Below are positions 37,330 to 48,800 of a stretch of 64,000 nt of DNA, piece by piece. Position 1 is the stretch's first letter; each line of letters opens with the position of its first letter. The translations under genes and the position numbers were made by a program. The notes beneath the pieces were generated by a model. The model was not told where the DNA came from. It saw nothing but the letters and a program-made list of their open reading frames with translations, and did no database searches. The stretch comes from Owenia fusiformis (Eukaryota; Annelida; Polychaeta; Sabellida; Oweniidae). The stretch is from the NCBI GenBank assembly GCA_903813345.2, contig CAIIXF020000010.1:13957181-14021180 (forward strand). Reading direction: 5' to 3'.

Positions 37330-38137
37330 CCCTACTATCACACCAAACTAGTTCTCACTACGTTCTCGAAAACGGGCTTCAACTGTGTACGAACGGACTG
37401 GACCTACTAAGAACCGTTTGGGATCTATTTACAAACGTCATTGAACGTACTCGAACGGGTAGGTGCTCTAGAACTTAGACAATGCTCAAAATGTTCTCGT
37501 GGTCGTCACGTTCTACAATTAGAACGAGTGACAACGTACTAACGACGAGCTGGACGTACTACGAACGGAACCGTCGTACTTCAATCCTACTAGGGACGTT
37601 TTAACAACGAGTTGAACTGTCTGAGGACGTGTTGAGAACGAGGTAGAACTAATTGCAAACGGGTTTAAACTGATTAAGAACGTATTTAACACTGCTTATG
37701 AACGAGTTAGCAAAAATATAGCTATCACACCAAACAAGTTGCCACTGCGTTCTTCAAAACTGGTTTTAAACTGTATGCATACGGAATGAACGTAGCTGCA
37801 ACTTTCTAAGGTCTATTTACGAACTTTATGAACGTTCTCAGACGGGAATGTGATTTTAGAATTTTGAATCGATTCAAAATTCGATGGCGACCATACCGTT
37901 CTGTAATCAGGTCATGATGACCTTCTAGACTAAGGGACGCGTTCTACGACGTTGCACACCGACGTGGTGCGACCTGAACGAACTGCGAACGAGATGGACG
38001 TATTGAAGACTGTTTAAGAACGAAAAAGCTAATTATTTCAGACATATTTCCCGACCACAGCCAGATTGAGCCCGTTTTACGACGTTTTCGTAGGACTGGC
38101 AAGAACGGGTAAGAACTAGTTAGGTGTGATAGGGGGG
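37330..38137. mobile_element. 808-bp PIF/Harbinger-like element dense in AACG/CGTT
   Basis: Ends are inverted: CCCTACTATCACACCAAACT at the left, and CCCCCCTATCACACCTAACT in the complement of the right end, each followed by AGTTCT. Both sides carry TTA (37327-37329, 38138-38140), the target expected for PIF/Harbinger. No transposase is encoded. The interior is full of GAACG, CGTTC and ACGT, dozens of times in 800 bases. CTATCACACCAAAC returns at 37732 with at least 120 bases of following similarity, so the element contains a diverged direct repeat with a step of 397 bases. Confidence 0.7.
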
Positions 38138-39282
38138 TTAATACAGAACAAAATACATTAATAAAGATGTTATTAATGGCACAGACACCATTTATTGACT
38201 AAATGTAGAAATATCAATAGTACAGAATACTTGTTAGATTATATAATGTTATAAGAGTTTGACAAAAGAATATAAAACAAGATGAAGAAACATTCCAATT
38301 TAACGATTACAAAGTACTGTACTCGCACAACAAATTACTGCAAACATTTCATATATTTACAACTTCCATGAGGTCCATGAGTACATGATACGCTACTACA
38401 ATCATCTACTAAATGAGAATTTTTAATTATATATTTTAGTGCAAAACATGAGATTACCCCTTAGTGTCAAGCACAGTTTACAACCAAATATTGTGTTTAA
38501 AGCAATTCTTTCAATATGCACAAGCGATATATTGTGGCTTTGGAAAAATGCATTAACAGCCACATCTACATAACTGCATGAGCCTTGAACCTTTGCAAAA
38601 ATATCAAAATGGAAGATTTCCTCGCAAAATACTATTGACACATATGTTCAGATTGTCCACATACAGCTTAATACTGTCAAAAAGTTTAGTATTGAAAAAA
38701 TCACTATTGAAAAAATATTTCTTTTATCAATTTGCACAACAATCTGGAATGCTATATTATATTAAACCTAAGCATTCAATAATGAGATATATTTTTCTTA
38801 TAGTATATCTAATTCACAATGGCACTTGACATAATATAGAGAGTATAATCATATATTCCAGGGTGATATAAAAGCTAGCAATCTGATTGACACTGTGAAA
38901 TACTGTCTTTCATTGGTTCAATATTTTCTTCATATCACCAGCATAGCATGTGATTTTAGACTCATATCTTTGACCATGAGTATATTATGGGATCATCTTT
39001 TTAGAAAATGAAAAAGGTGTCAAAGTGGGGTTCTAATCCAAGATTCTTTGAATAGTTTGATCCCAGGAGTTTGATTTATAACTTTATTATCTTGGGACTT
39101 AACTCAAAAAACTCATGGTCAAAATGAAACTGTCTAAAATCACTTGCTATAACATACCTGATTTTTATCTAAACATAAATTTTATGTACATAACAGATTC
39201 AAAATCTTATCATTGATACAATTGGCTCTAGAAAGCCTATGTTAATATATGTGTCACAATAGTGATTAGTGTTGTATTAGAT

Positions 39283-39600
39283 TAGTGTTGTTGCAATGTG
39301 CCATAATCATACATCGATGCATCGGCAATTTTTAGTAGTAAAAATCGATACACATCGCGATGTACATCGAGAGAAAGTCCGTGAAAAGTGCACAGAAATA
39401 CCAAAAAAAACACAAATAACTTATAGTACGCTGGTACATCCGAATTGTTCATCCATGAAAAAGGTAAACCATTTGCGTCAAAATAAGATAAGAAAGGTTG
39501 ATTCTTGAAACATCGATGTTTTGATTCAGACATCGATGCATCGCCTGAATCCCCTTTGGCGATGTATATCGCGATGTATCATTTAATCGCGACAACACTA
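39283..39600. mobile_element. hAT MITE, copy A (318 bp)
   Basis: Starts TAGTGTTGTTGCAATGTGCC and ends ATCGCGACAACACTA. Internal ACATCGATGCATCGGC and CATCGCGATGTACATCGA strings are palindromic around ATCGAT. It is the same family as 49218-51646 but without the inserted satellite, so it shows the empty site. The flanks do not give a clean 8-bp duplication. Confidence 0.8.
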
Positions 39601-40525
39601 ATAAAGATATGAAAGTGATTCCATCTAGAAGTTGAAAACTAGTCAATTCAGAATTTGTGAAATATGTATGCATAAATTACAGCATAAGATTTTAATTCTG
39701 AAAATCTGCATCATAAGTTGAATAAGTCATCTCATATTTACATTAATCATCATATACATAATTTCAGAAAAATCATTACGTTAAAATATCTGTTCGCTAA
39801 AAATCCAAAATATCATACATATTACAATATTATCATTCTTTTAGAGGAAGTTCCTGTTATCTTTCTCAACCACAAGAAACACTCCCTAACAGCAGGACAA
39901 ATATGGCAGTCATATTTGTGTGATAATATACAAACATTTTTTCTATTGATCGAAATACCTGTGTAGATTTCACAAGTAATTTTCCCCCATGCTTTGAGAG
40001 CAAGAGGAATATTAATTTTGAAAGTGTCACAGGTATTTTCCGAAAATAGAACAAAATACTTCTTACTTATTCACTGTTACGTTTCTCATTCTGTAAAAAG
40101 GGAGAAGGGATGTGAAAACGAGATGAAGGAAATATTCGCTCTTCAGAACGAGCTACATACTTTAAAGGGCCTCGTATTTTTTTTCCGTGGGTGGGATATT
40201 AACAACAGAGTAGAGGAAATATATTCGCTCTTCACTACCAATGAAAAGTAAGCACCTATGATATCAAGTGATATCTAATGCCATGTGATGCAAGTTCAAC
40301 CAATCACAGGATGAGAAACATAACACCGGGATGATAATACAAAATATTCTTATATGAAAAACTACCTTGGAAGGAACTATCTCGGAAGGAACTTTCTTGG
40401 AAGGAACAATGTGGATAAATTCAGTTATCACTGAATTTAAGATAATTCTTACAAAAATACTTTCCCGTGGGAACAGATGACCTCAGCCAATAAATGAAAT
40501 ATATAACCTCAACAGTATTTAAAAT

Positions 40526-40675
40526 AACAAGGCATTAAAATGCAAAATGTCACCACTTGCCATCTGTTACAAATGCCGACATTTGACCCACCGCCAAACA
40601 CCATTTACCAGATGCCCTCAACAAAAAAGCTGGGAGACTATAGCTATCTCACCACTACAACTGGTGGTGACATAA
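40526..40675. mobile_element. short satellite-seeding element, copy 1
   Basis: Starts AACAAGGCATTAAAATG, then AAAATGTCACCAC, and ends GGTGGTGACATAA. Same termini as 43923-44141 and 49571-51553, but without the TCAGATTTGAA...GTAGATGATTTTGAAA unit that makes up the array in the longest copy. Confidence 0.65.
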
Positions 40676-41142
40676 TATCACTGAAAACCATTTTTATAGC
40701 ACATTGATAAATACAAATAACTGCACTCAAGGAGTTAAAAAATCCAAACACTGATGATAAAGAAAATACAAAAATACAAACACTGATGATAAAGAAAATC
40801 CAAACAAATCTCAAAATAATTTCTAGTATTATGCTCTATCAGATTCTGAATATATAATATTTCTATGAAAATAATAACAGAAATATAGCTTGAATAAGTG
40901 TACAAACTTTGATGTAAACATATGCCTAGTCCACCTTAACAGTTTTATTTGATCCCTGTGTACTACTAATTGGAGAAAAGATCACCAGTGATTTGCGATG
41001 TTTTGACAAAAATCCAATGTTGTGCCTTGGGGTACATATACTTCAAAAGTTCTCCGAAAGACTACTCAGTGTAAACCAGGCTTAACTGACAATAAATGAC
41101 TTATATGACTTTTATCGTCTAGAAGTCAAGAAGTAATTTATT

Positions 41143-41223
41143 TTTATTTTTATTCGATTGAAGGGATGTATAATGTTATATCTTGTAATGAAATAAATTT
41201 ATCTTAATAAATAAAAAAAAAAA
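41143..41223 (+). mobile_element. short retroposed fragment with poly-A and 12-bp duplication
   Basis: AAGTAATTTATT occurs at 41131-41142 and again at 41224-41235. Between them lie about 80 bases ending TAATAAAT plus a run of A. This is the signature of target-primed reverse transcription: a heavily 5'-truncated LINE or transcript end with a target duplication. Confidence 0.65.
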
Positions 41224-41564
41224 AAGTAATTTATTATACAAAAATAAAACCTGTTATATTTTCTTGAATATAAATTGATTACCCTTGTTAATCTATCATG
41301 ACAATATTGGGTCCTGCACAGTCAAAAAGTTGATCAGATTCTGGCATGTAACTACCTTTCATATACATATAATAATAATCATACTGCAGCAACTGACAAA
41401 TGTAATTTATTGAAGACATTAATAAAATTGCAATTATCACAAATTAGAAATTAACAGCAATCCAGTATGCCAGCCCTAAAAATGATTGCTAATTACCATT
41501 TACGATGAAGTCTTTAATAATTTTATATGATACAAGTGCCTGCATTGGTGGACATACATATGTA

Positions 41565-42440
41565 CAGGGTGTCAAATAAATATGTTCTCCCCTCCTTAGG
41601 TTTAACATCTAAAGGGTGTCCCGAAAGTATGGGCCCCCCCCCCTAGGCAGACATATTCCAGTGTCCTCATAGTATGTGTCATATATCATTTTAAAGCTTA
41701 TCCAAAGTTACATTGATTTGCCAAGTATCATGGTTTAACTCCCAAATGGGAAAAAGTTACAGCCATTTTAAAAGTTAGTGTTTTGTCAAAATAAAGTTCA
41801 ATTTTACACCACATTACTAGTCAATGTGTCCCCCTTTGGCCATGTTAACATAAGTAATTATTTTCAAATATGACCCTAAAAGCCCTTCAAAAAGGGGTTT
41901 GGAATTTTATAACCCTCTTAAAACCTGTTCAGGGACTTTAGAAGAGTTTCCTTAGAGTTTCTACCCTCACCGTTCTCTTTTTCCAACTCAATATCTCTCC
42001 GACCCTAAAAAAATTGCTGCTGTAAAGTTGGCCCGAGAGGACACATTGACTAGTGATTTGATGTAAAATTGAACTTAATTTTGACCAAACACTAAATTTT
42101 TAAATGCCTGTAATTTTTTAATATTTGAGAAATGAACCATGATACTTGGCGAATCAATGTAACTTTGGATAAGCTTTAAAATGATATATGACACATACTA
42201 TCACGACACTGGTATATGTCCACCTAGGGGGGCCCCATACTTTCGGGACACCCTGTACATAATGTTGCATAACATTTTTGTCTACATGATATCTGACATC
42301 CGAAGCAGATCAAAACTATGCTTCATGGAGCAACTCCACAAGAAGTTTAGATGACTATATAGCTCAACTAGATGCACTTTAATGCACAAAAGTTCATTCT
42401 CTTGAAATTTAGGGGTAGAACATATTTATTTGACACCCTG
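41565..42440. mobile_element. outer CAGGGTGTC element, TA-flanked
   Basis: CAGGGTGTCAAATAAATATG begins at 41565; its complement CATATTTATTTGACACCCTG ends at 42440. TA lies on both sides (41563-41564, 42441-42442). It is interrupted by the inner element at 41612-42256. Confidence 0.75.
41612..42256. mobile_element. inner CAGGGTGTC foldback element
   Basis: Arms of about 215 bases: AGGGTGTCCCGAAAGTATGG at the left faces CCATACTTTCGGGACACCCT at the right. The match continues through AAGCTTATCCAAAGTTACAT and CACATTGACTAG-type strings. A C run (41634-41643) next to the left end matches a shorter G/C run at the right. The shared CAGGGTGTC terminus implies the same superfamily as the outer element. 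Confidence 0.75.
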
Positions 42441-42855
42441 TATATCAAAATATGCCTAGCTATTTGATCAATATAGTTAATCAACATATAAACTCATATT
42501 ACTAACATTAACAATTTCACACTCATGCAAGTTATTACAAAAATCAATTATTTCAGTTGAATGAGGAAGGAATATGTTACAACTTCCCTTTCGTCTTTCC
42601 CCCAAAGTCCCTTTTGCTAAACTGTCTAACTTCTTGAACACTGAAATTTTATATTATCAATCAGTCAATCAATCCAATGTCTGAATGTTCAATGTTGAAT
42701 TTTATAAATCTCATTTCAGAGAATGTTTTCATTTTCTCAAATCCTGTGAGAAAATCATCATAATTATTATATTTAACCGGGCACTAAAATGATTGTTTGA
42801 TTTTATATGTCAGAGGTATCACGTTAGTACAGAAAATAATCCACAATCATATTAA

Positions 42856-45800
42856 TTATATGTCGGATGCTACTATTGGATTTCGCAGTTGAAGTTCTGT
42901 GTCTTGTGACATGATTGGTAAGTTATTGTCCATGTGGTAGCACACTAAGTGGCTCACACTGTCAAATGTACGGTCCTTGGTACGCACCTAGAAAATAAAT
43001 GACAAAATATTCATAATTCATAGACTAAAGACTAAGTGGCATTTTATTGGACATGATTGATGTTTATACAATGATGTCATTATAAAAAATAATTGACGCC
43101 ATTTACCTTTTAGAAATGTTTGTTCTGTTGAAAGATGAACATCATATCCAAAAGAGTAAGAAAAGAGTTCAAACTGTATAATATTATTGTGAATTGGTTT
43201 TGATTCTACTTTGATGAGGGCTGATCCAAAAGTTTTGCACTGTTTGTTCTAATTTTCTTAGCATTTGTTAAATATAATTTTGCCTCAACCACCCCATGTA
43301 TAGTATAACATTGCATCAAATATCATAAATATAGAGTCAAAAAAGCCTCTTTGAGTCAGCAGCCTTAAGAATAACTATAATCAAAAATCGTATTCAGGGA
43401 TAAGAAAAATAATTATCTTACCACTCCTTGAGGATCAACCAATAGAAGGTGCTTTGTCTTGTTGTTCTTGCGCCCGCTGAGTACATACTGTCCAGGAGAG
43501 TTGGAGCTCTCACGTACCAGGAAATCGCCTTCATGGTGCAGGAGCTCTTCAGTCTGAAGGAAAGAAAGCAGAGGCCATGATAGAGCAGAATAAATACTTT
43601 GATCATAAGTAATATGATAAGAAATTCCAACAAATGAAACCTTTTACCAAATCACTTATTTTTTGAAAAGCAAAATCTACATCCATGGCCTAAGTCACAT
43701 GACCTGGTACCACATTAGAAATTCTTAGTAACAAAATAAGATGGGGAAAATTCAACCCCTAAAAGTAGGGTAAGTCAGTCAATAGCACTTGCGCTAATGT
43801 TAATCATTTAAAATAAATCATCCTTAAAATAAATGTTGTTACTATATAATTTGTGTATTACATTCTATTTATGGTTTTTACCCTTACACTGTAGCATTTG
43901 ATTTCATATTCAACACTGTATTAACACGGCACTAACATGACAAAATGTCACCACCTAGTTACTCACAATATAAGTCAGATTTGAACTTCTGAGAACTTGT
44001 AGCTGATCTTGAAAAGAATAAGTACCGTTTTTTATTTACCTTGGGATCATTGGAGGTCATTTCTCGAATCTAAAGTCAGACATGAACTTCTGAGAACTTG
44101 GTCAATTTCAATTTATGTCACTACTTGTTGTAGTGACATAATAAACCAAAACCACCCCTGTTTACCTGTTTTCGTGTTAGTTTACCATGGAACCATTCTT
44201 CATGGTATGGTGTGTTGTCCTTCTTTGCTTGTTTGGGTACAGTGCCAATACTACTGCCACTTGCTGCCTCTACTGCGCCACCTGTGGGCAGGTTACTGCT
44301 AAATGGTTCTATAAAACATACACAGCAATTCATTATAATCTGGGTGAAAATATTGCTAGGCTATTTTGCCATAAATGATTCTAAGGTACCCCAACATTTT
44401 TAACAATATACTATTGGACCAGCAATTGTCTATGACACAAACTTTCTGTAGAGATCTTGCTTCAAAAAACTCCTAAGAAAGCAAATTTTAACAATGATTT
44501 AAGTCATATATCATGACTATATCATTGATTTGAATGATATTCTTTATGATAAACTACTTATTATTTGATTAACAATTACCCATATCAAATGGATCCAGCT
44601 GACCATTGGCCCCTCCTAACTTGTCTTTATTATCATACACTGGGTCATCAAATCTTGGATTAAAATCATTATCTTCTATTGAAGATGCTTTGGGGTTGTC
44701 ATACATGGTAATGCCAACTGCTCCTGGATAAAGACACAAAATATAAGCCATAATCATCTCATAATCAAGTGCATGGTATGCTTTGCGGTTGAGCATGGTA
44801 TGCTTTGCGGTTGAGTCAAGACTAGAGACACGTTGAGAATAATTTTCTCAAATATTGCCACAATTTCAGAACATTTTTATATCACAAAATTCTGTGTAAT
44901 CTCTTTTTAAAAGGTCCAACAGTAAGCACAAATAAGTATGTTTTAGTAATTATTGTCAATAAACCAAACTGTGATTACTTCTGCTCTCATTTAGATATGT
45001 TGTCATTCTTACATTTTTAGAGCAGAACGAGGACTAGCTTAGAACTAATTTTCAAAAACTTCTTACAATTTTGTTTACTAACATTGCTGCCTGCAAAGAA
45101 AGACATTGCAAAACTAGTGAAAATATACCCTCGTTTCCTTGATTCACAAAAATGGTCAAGATATATTTATATTGGAAATGTCTATTTCAGCAATCAATTA
45201 TAGGTTTGAAGTTATGAGGTTTTTGAGGCCTTTTTGGTCACCATGTGTGTAACATTGGCTATACTACAAAATCTTACCATTTGTATGTGTAGTTATTTCA
45301 GATTCAAAATCTTTGGTGCTGCCAATCTCACTGCCTAGATCAACTAGGATGCCCACACTGCCATCTTTATTGTCATATATAGGAGACTCCTTATGTTTCA
45401 CAGATGAGTATATGCCATCACTTTTCTGCAATAGGAATGCATGTTTTAATTGCTAAATATAGTTTTCTATTTCAGTGAAAAAATGCATCATTTGGTGGGC
45501 TCACATGGTGATTCGCAATACCCATTTTTCAAGAAAGGTGAAATTGCAAAAGACTAGAAAGATTTATGCATGTCTTGTTTTGATTCTTTGTCATCAAAAA
45601 GGTACCAAAGTGCCATTTTGGTACCAATCTGATGTCAAAAAGTCACCCAGATTAGGGTAACAGTTTTCACCTAGTTGTAAGTTGTCACAATTGGATACAT
45701 CATATTGAAGTATTCTGATGATTATCTATTTTTCTTGATGAGGGAGGAATAGTGGAACAGCAGACTAACCTGTAGATTACTGGTTGGTGCAGAATACTCT

Positions 45801-48800
45801 GGTAGTGGGGGGATAGATGGAACAGCCGATGCCTCTGGTGGCTGTGCCCCAGGTCTGTCATTGTAATAGTCAGGATCATCACCCCATTGTGAGCCCCACA
45901 TAGATTGAGCTTCATTGCCAAATACTGGATTTTCAACTCTGTAAAATAAAACATGTTCCAGTGCTAGTTATTGATTGCTCATATTGCTCACAAGAAACCT
46001 AAAAAAAGGTGCAAATTCACCTTTTCTTGATCATTCTTTCTAAAATTCGGGCCCATAGCCTAGATATTATAGATTAATTGTGACAAATTCTTAGGCCTTT
46101 TTGTCTTCAGGCCCTTTTTTGTCAGAATTTTGGCATCACCATTGTTTAGGTCCCAGCTATGGTGGAGGAACATGGCTCACCCCACCTTATTAAAGGATAA
46201 AGGATGAATATTACACAGGGGTTTCATCAGCAGCAGGCAACAGGCAGTTTTCACCGGTTGTTTTCACAAAATCGCCTGTTTTTTAGGGACTTTTCAACTT
46301 TTCCATGTTAAATTCATAATTTCCATTAATTTTGCCTATTGTTTTCATTTATTTAGCCTGTTGTGAGAAATTCTAATGAAACCCCCATTACATACTTAAC
46401 AACATACAACTTTGAAACTATTATGATTATTATTCATTGACATCTTACCTGTCAGGTAACTCTATTGGTTTGGCTTGATTTTTCAGAAATTCTTTAAATC
46501 TCAACTCGAAGGCCTGTCCTATAGTAGTTATAACATCTTGAGCAAGTCCCCCTCCACACTCTAAAACATGACAAGCACGCCCATGGATCGGATCTTTTGC
46601 TATGTACGCTACAAAGTCCATTGTGTCCTGTAAAAAGTAATAGGAAATTTAGAGCTATATCACAATAAACAAAATGTGAATACTTTTTCAGCTTTTTTAT
46701 AGAAATTTAGAATCTTAGAATTTCAATTCCAAAAGTGTTAATATCCTTTTTTCAAATTTCCCTCTTCTAGATATATCATGACCTCAAAGAGTGTAATGTG
46801 AGACCTATTACGGGGGGGGGGGGGGGGGGGGGGGGGGGGGTGATGTTGATTTTTGGTTTCTTTTCATCAGGCTATGAAGATTTATATGTTCTGTTGATTC
46901 ATTTTCCTTACACTCTGAATATATGTATTTCAAAACATGACCATTTTCACAGTTGGTTATATTCATGATTCTAACTTACCGGATCGCCGCCTGAAGCAAA
47001 CGATATCCCTGGCATCACATGCTCAGCAATCAGCTGAAAGAAAAGAAACATTCACTCATGTTATCCAGGACAAGGAGACAGAATTTACAAATGTTCAATT
47101 TGTGTGCAAGCAGAGTAGTCTGTCATAATGGTTTCTAGACCAATATAATATGTCAATAGGGAGTTTAAGCTTGCATGTAAAATCGAAAAACCAATCTATA
47201 CATTTCACCAATTGCCCATACAAATGCATCGCTTAAATATTTTCCATTCACACTTAGGTTGTGAAAAACATTGCAAGCTTAAACTCCCTAATATCTTGTC
47301 TTATTGTTGTTACTTACAGTTCAAATGTACTTTCTGAATGCTAAACAATTGCCCAGTTTGACACATATAGTACTATATATGAAAGTAACTGGCCATTGCA
47401 TTAGTATTTGCCTTGGGAACTTTTGTCAACTTGGTTTAATTTTTACCAAATCTGTCTCAGAATGTCTTGGACATTCACTTTGTACAATAGAGATGTCATG
47501 GAACAAAAAAAATCGGAACGGTTCAGAACATTTTGTTTCGGAATGGAACAATTTCGGAACGGTTCAGAAGAGAGTGACTGTGTGTATTGGATTAAAATAA
47601 GTTGATCATCTCGGTCTATTTGGTAGTGAAAAGCTTTTCAAAGCTCTTCAAGGAAAAGGAGTGAAAAGAATGAATGCAAAATATTGAAAGAAAGCAGTGA
47701 AAGGGTAAGATTTTCTTTTTCGGGAACCGAACAGAAATACTTAATTTTTGTTCCATGTTCCAAAATTGGGTATTTGTGACACCTCTACTATGTAGTAACA
47801 TATGACTGAACATGACAGTGTGTGTACAACCTTGGAATAAAGCGATTTGCTAGCTATAATATATGCCATTTTGTTATAAACTGATGTCAATATTGATGTT
47901 ATCATCAGAAACATCAAATTGTAAATAAATCACTATGGTGAGAGACTATACAAGCAACACAATGCAAATTGGAGATGTACTTAAGGCTGCTAGGCAACAG
48001 TTAGACGAGTCCATAATTAAAGCAAGCTAGCTACTTATTTTGACAGTGTGACTAGAAATCATCTTCATGACTAGAAGTCAGATTAATATCAAACCAAGCA
48101 TTCTGGGATCATGAGAGACTTAAATGAGAATTCTGGGATCTTACCTCTGCTGATTCCATAATCATGAGAGAAAGACTTTCTATGGTGATTGTCAGATTTA
48201 TATTGAAGCCAGCATTCTGCATGATTGGCTGGTTACCAAGAAGCTTTGAAACCTTCTTATCCTGCAAGAACATAAATTGTACCAATGGTGTCAATTGTTA
48301 CAATTATTCAAAACTAAGACAGTTAGTGACAGCCACAACCTAAACGTTAAAAATAGGAAGGCCAAAGAATTAGTGGAATCTGTCTATAGTTAGATAAACT
48401 GAAGTAATGTAATATGAGAAAGTGATTGTTTTAACTTAATAGGCTACAATACATGTCTATTTATCTTTTTGTCATAGGGAGCACCGTTAGCCTTGTGAAA
48501 CCAGAAAAATGTTAAATGCTACAAGTTTGAAAAATAAAACTTTTTTTGGCTTGAAATAGTAATAGATATCCTCTTGGGTTCTTGTTTTCTGACTGATTAA
48601 TAGATTTATAGAGTCACACTGAAATAGCCTGACAATGGTAAAGTCAGACACTGTTGTCACTTGGTCCTCATTTCATTTCATCATTTTCATTTTATCCTCG
48701 CTAATTCTGTGCAAGTATTAAGCTCTTGTGATGGTGTATCATATGAAATCCCAATTTTGATCAAATTGGTATCTGACTTTACCATTGTCAGGCTATTCCA

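Larger units (their letters stand above)
38138..42855. other. intergenic between ZCCHC9 and SHC 3' ends
   Basis: About 4.7 kb between convergent genes. It contains hAT copy A, a short satellite-type element, a retroposed fragment and nested CAGGGTGTC elements, listed separately. The part next to 42855 will include the SHC 3' UTR. Confidence 0.45.
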
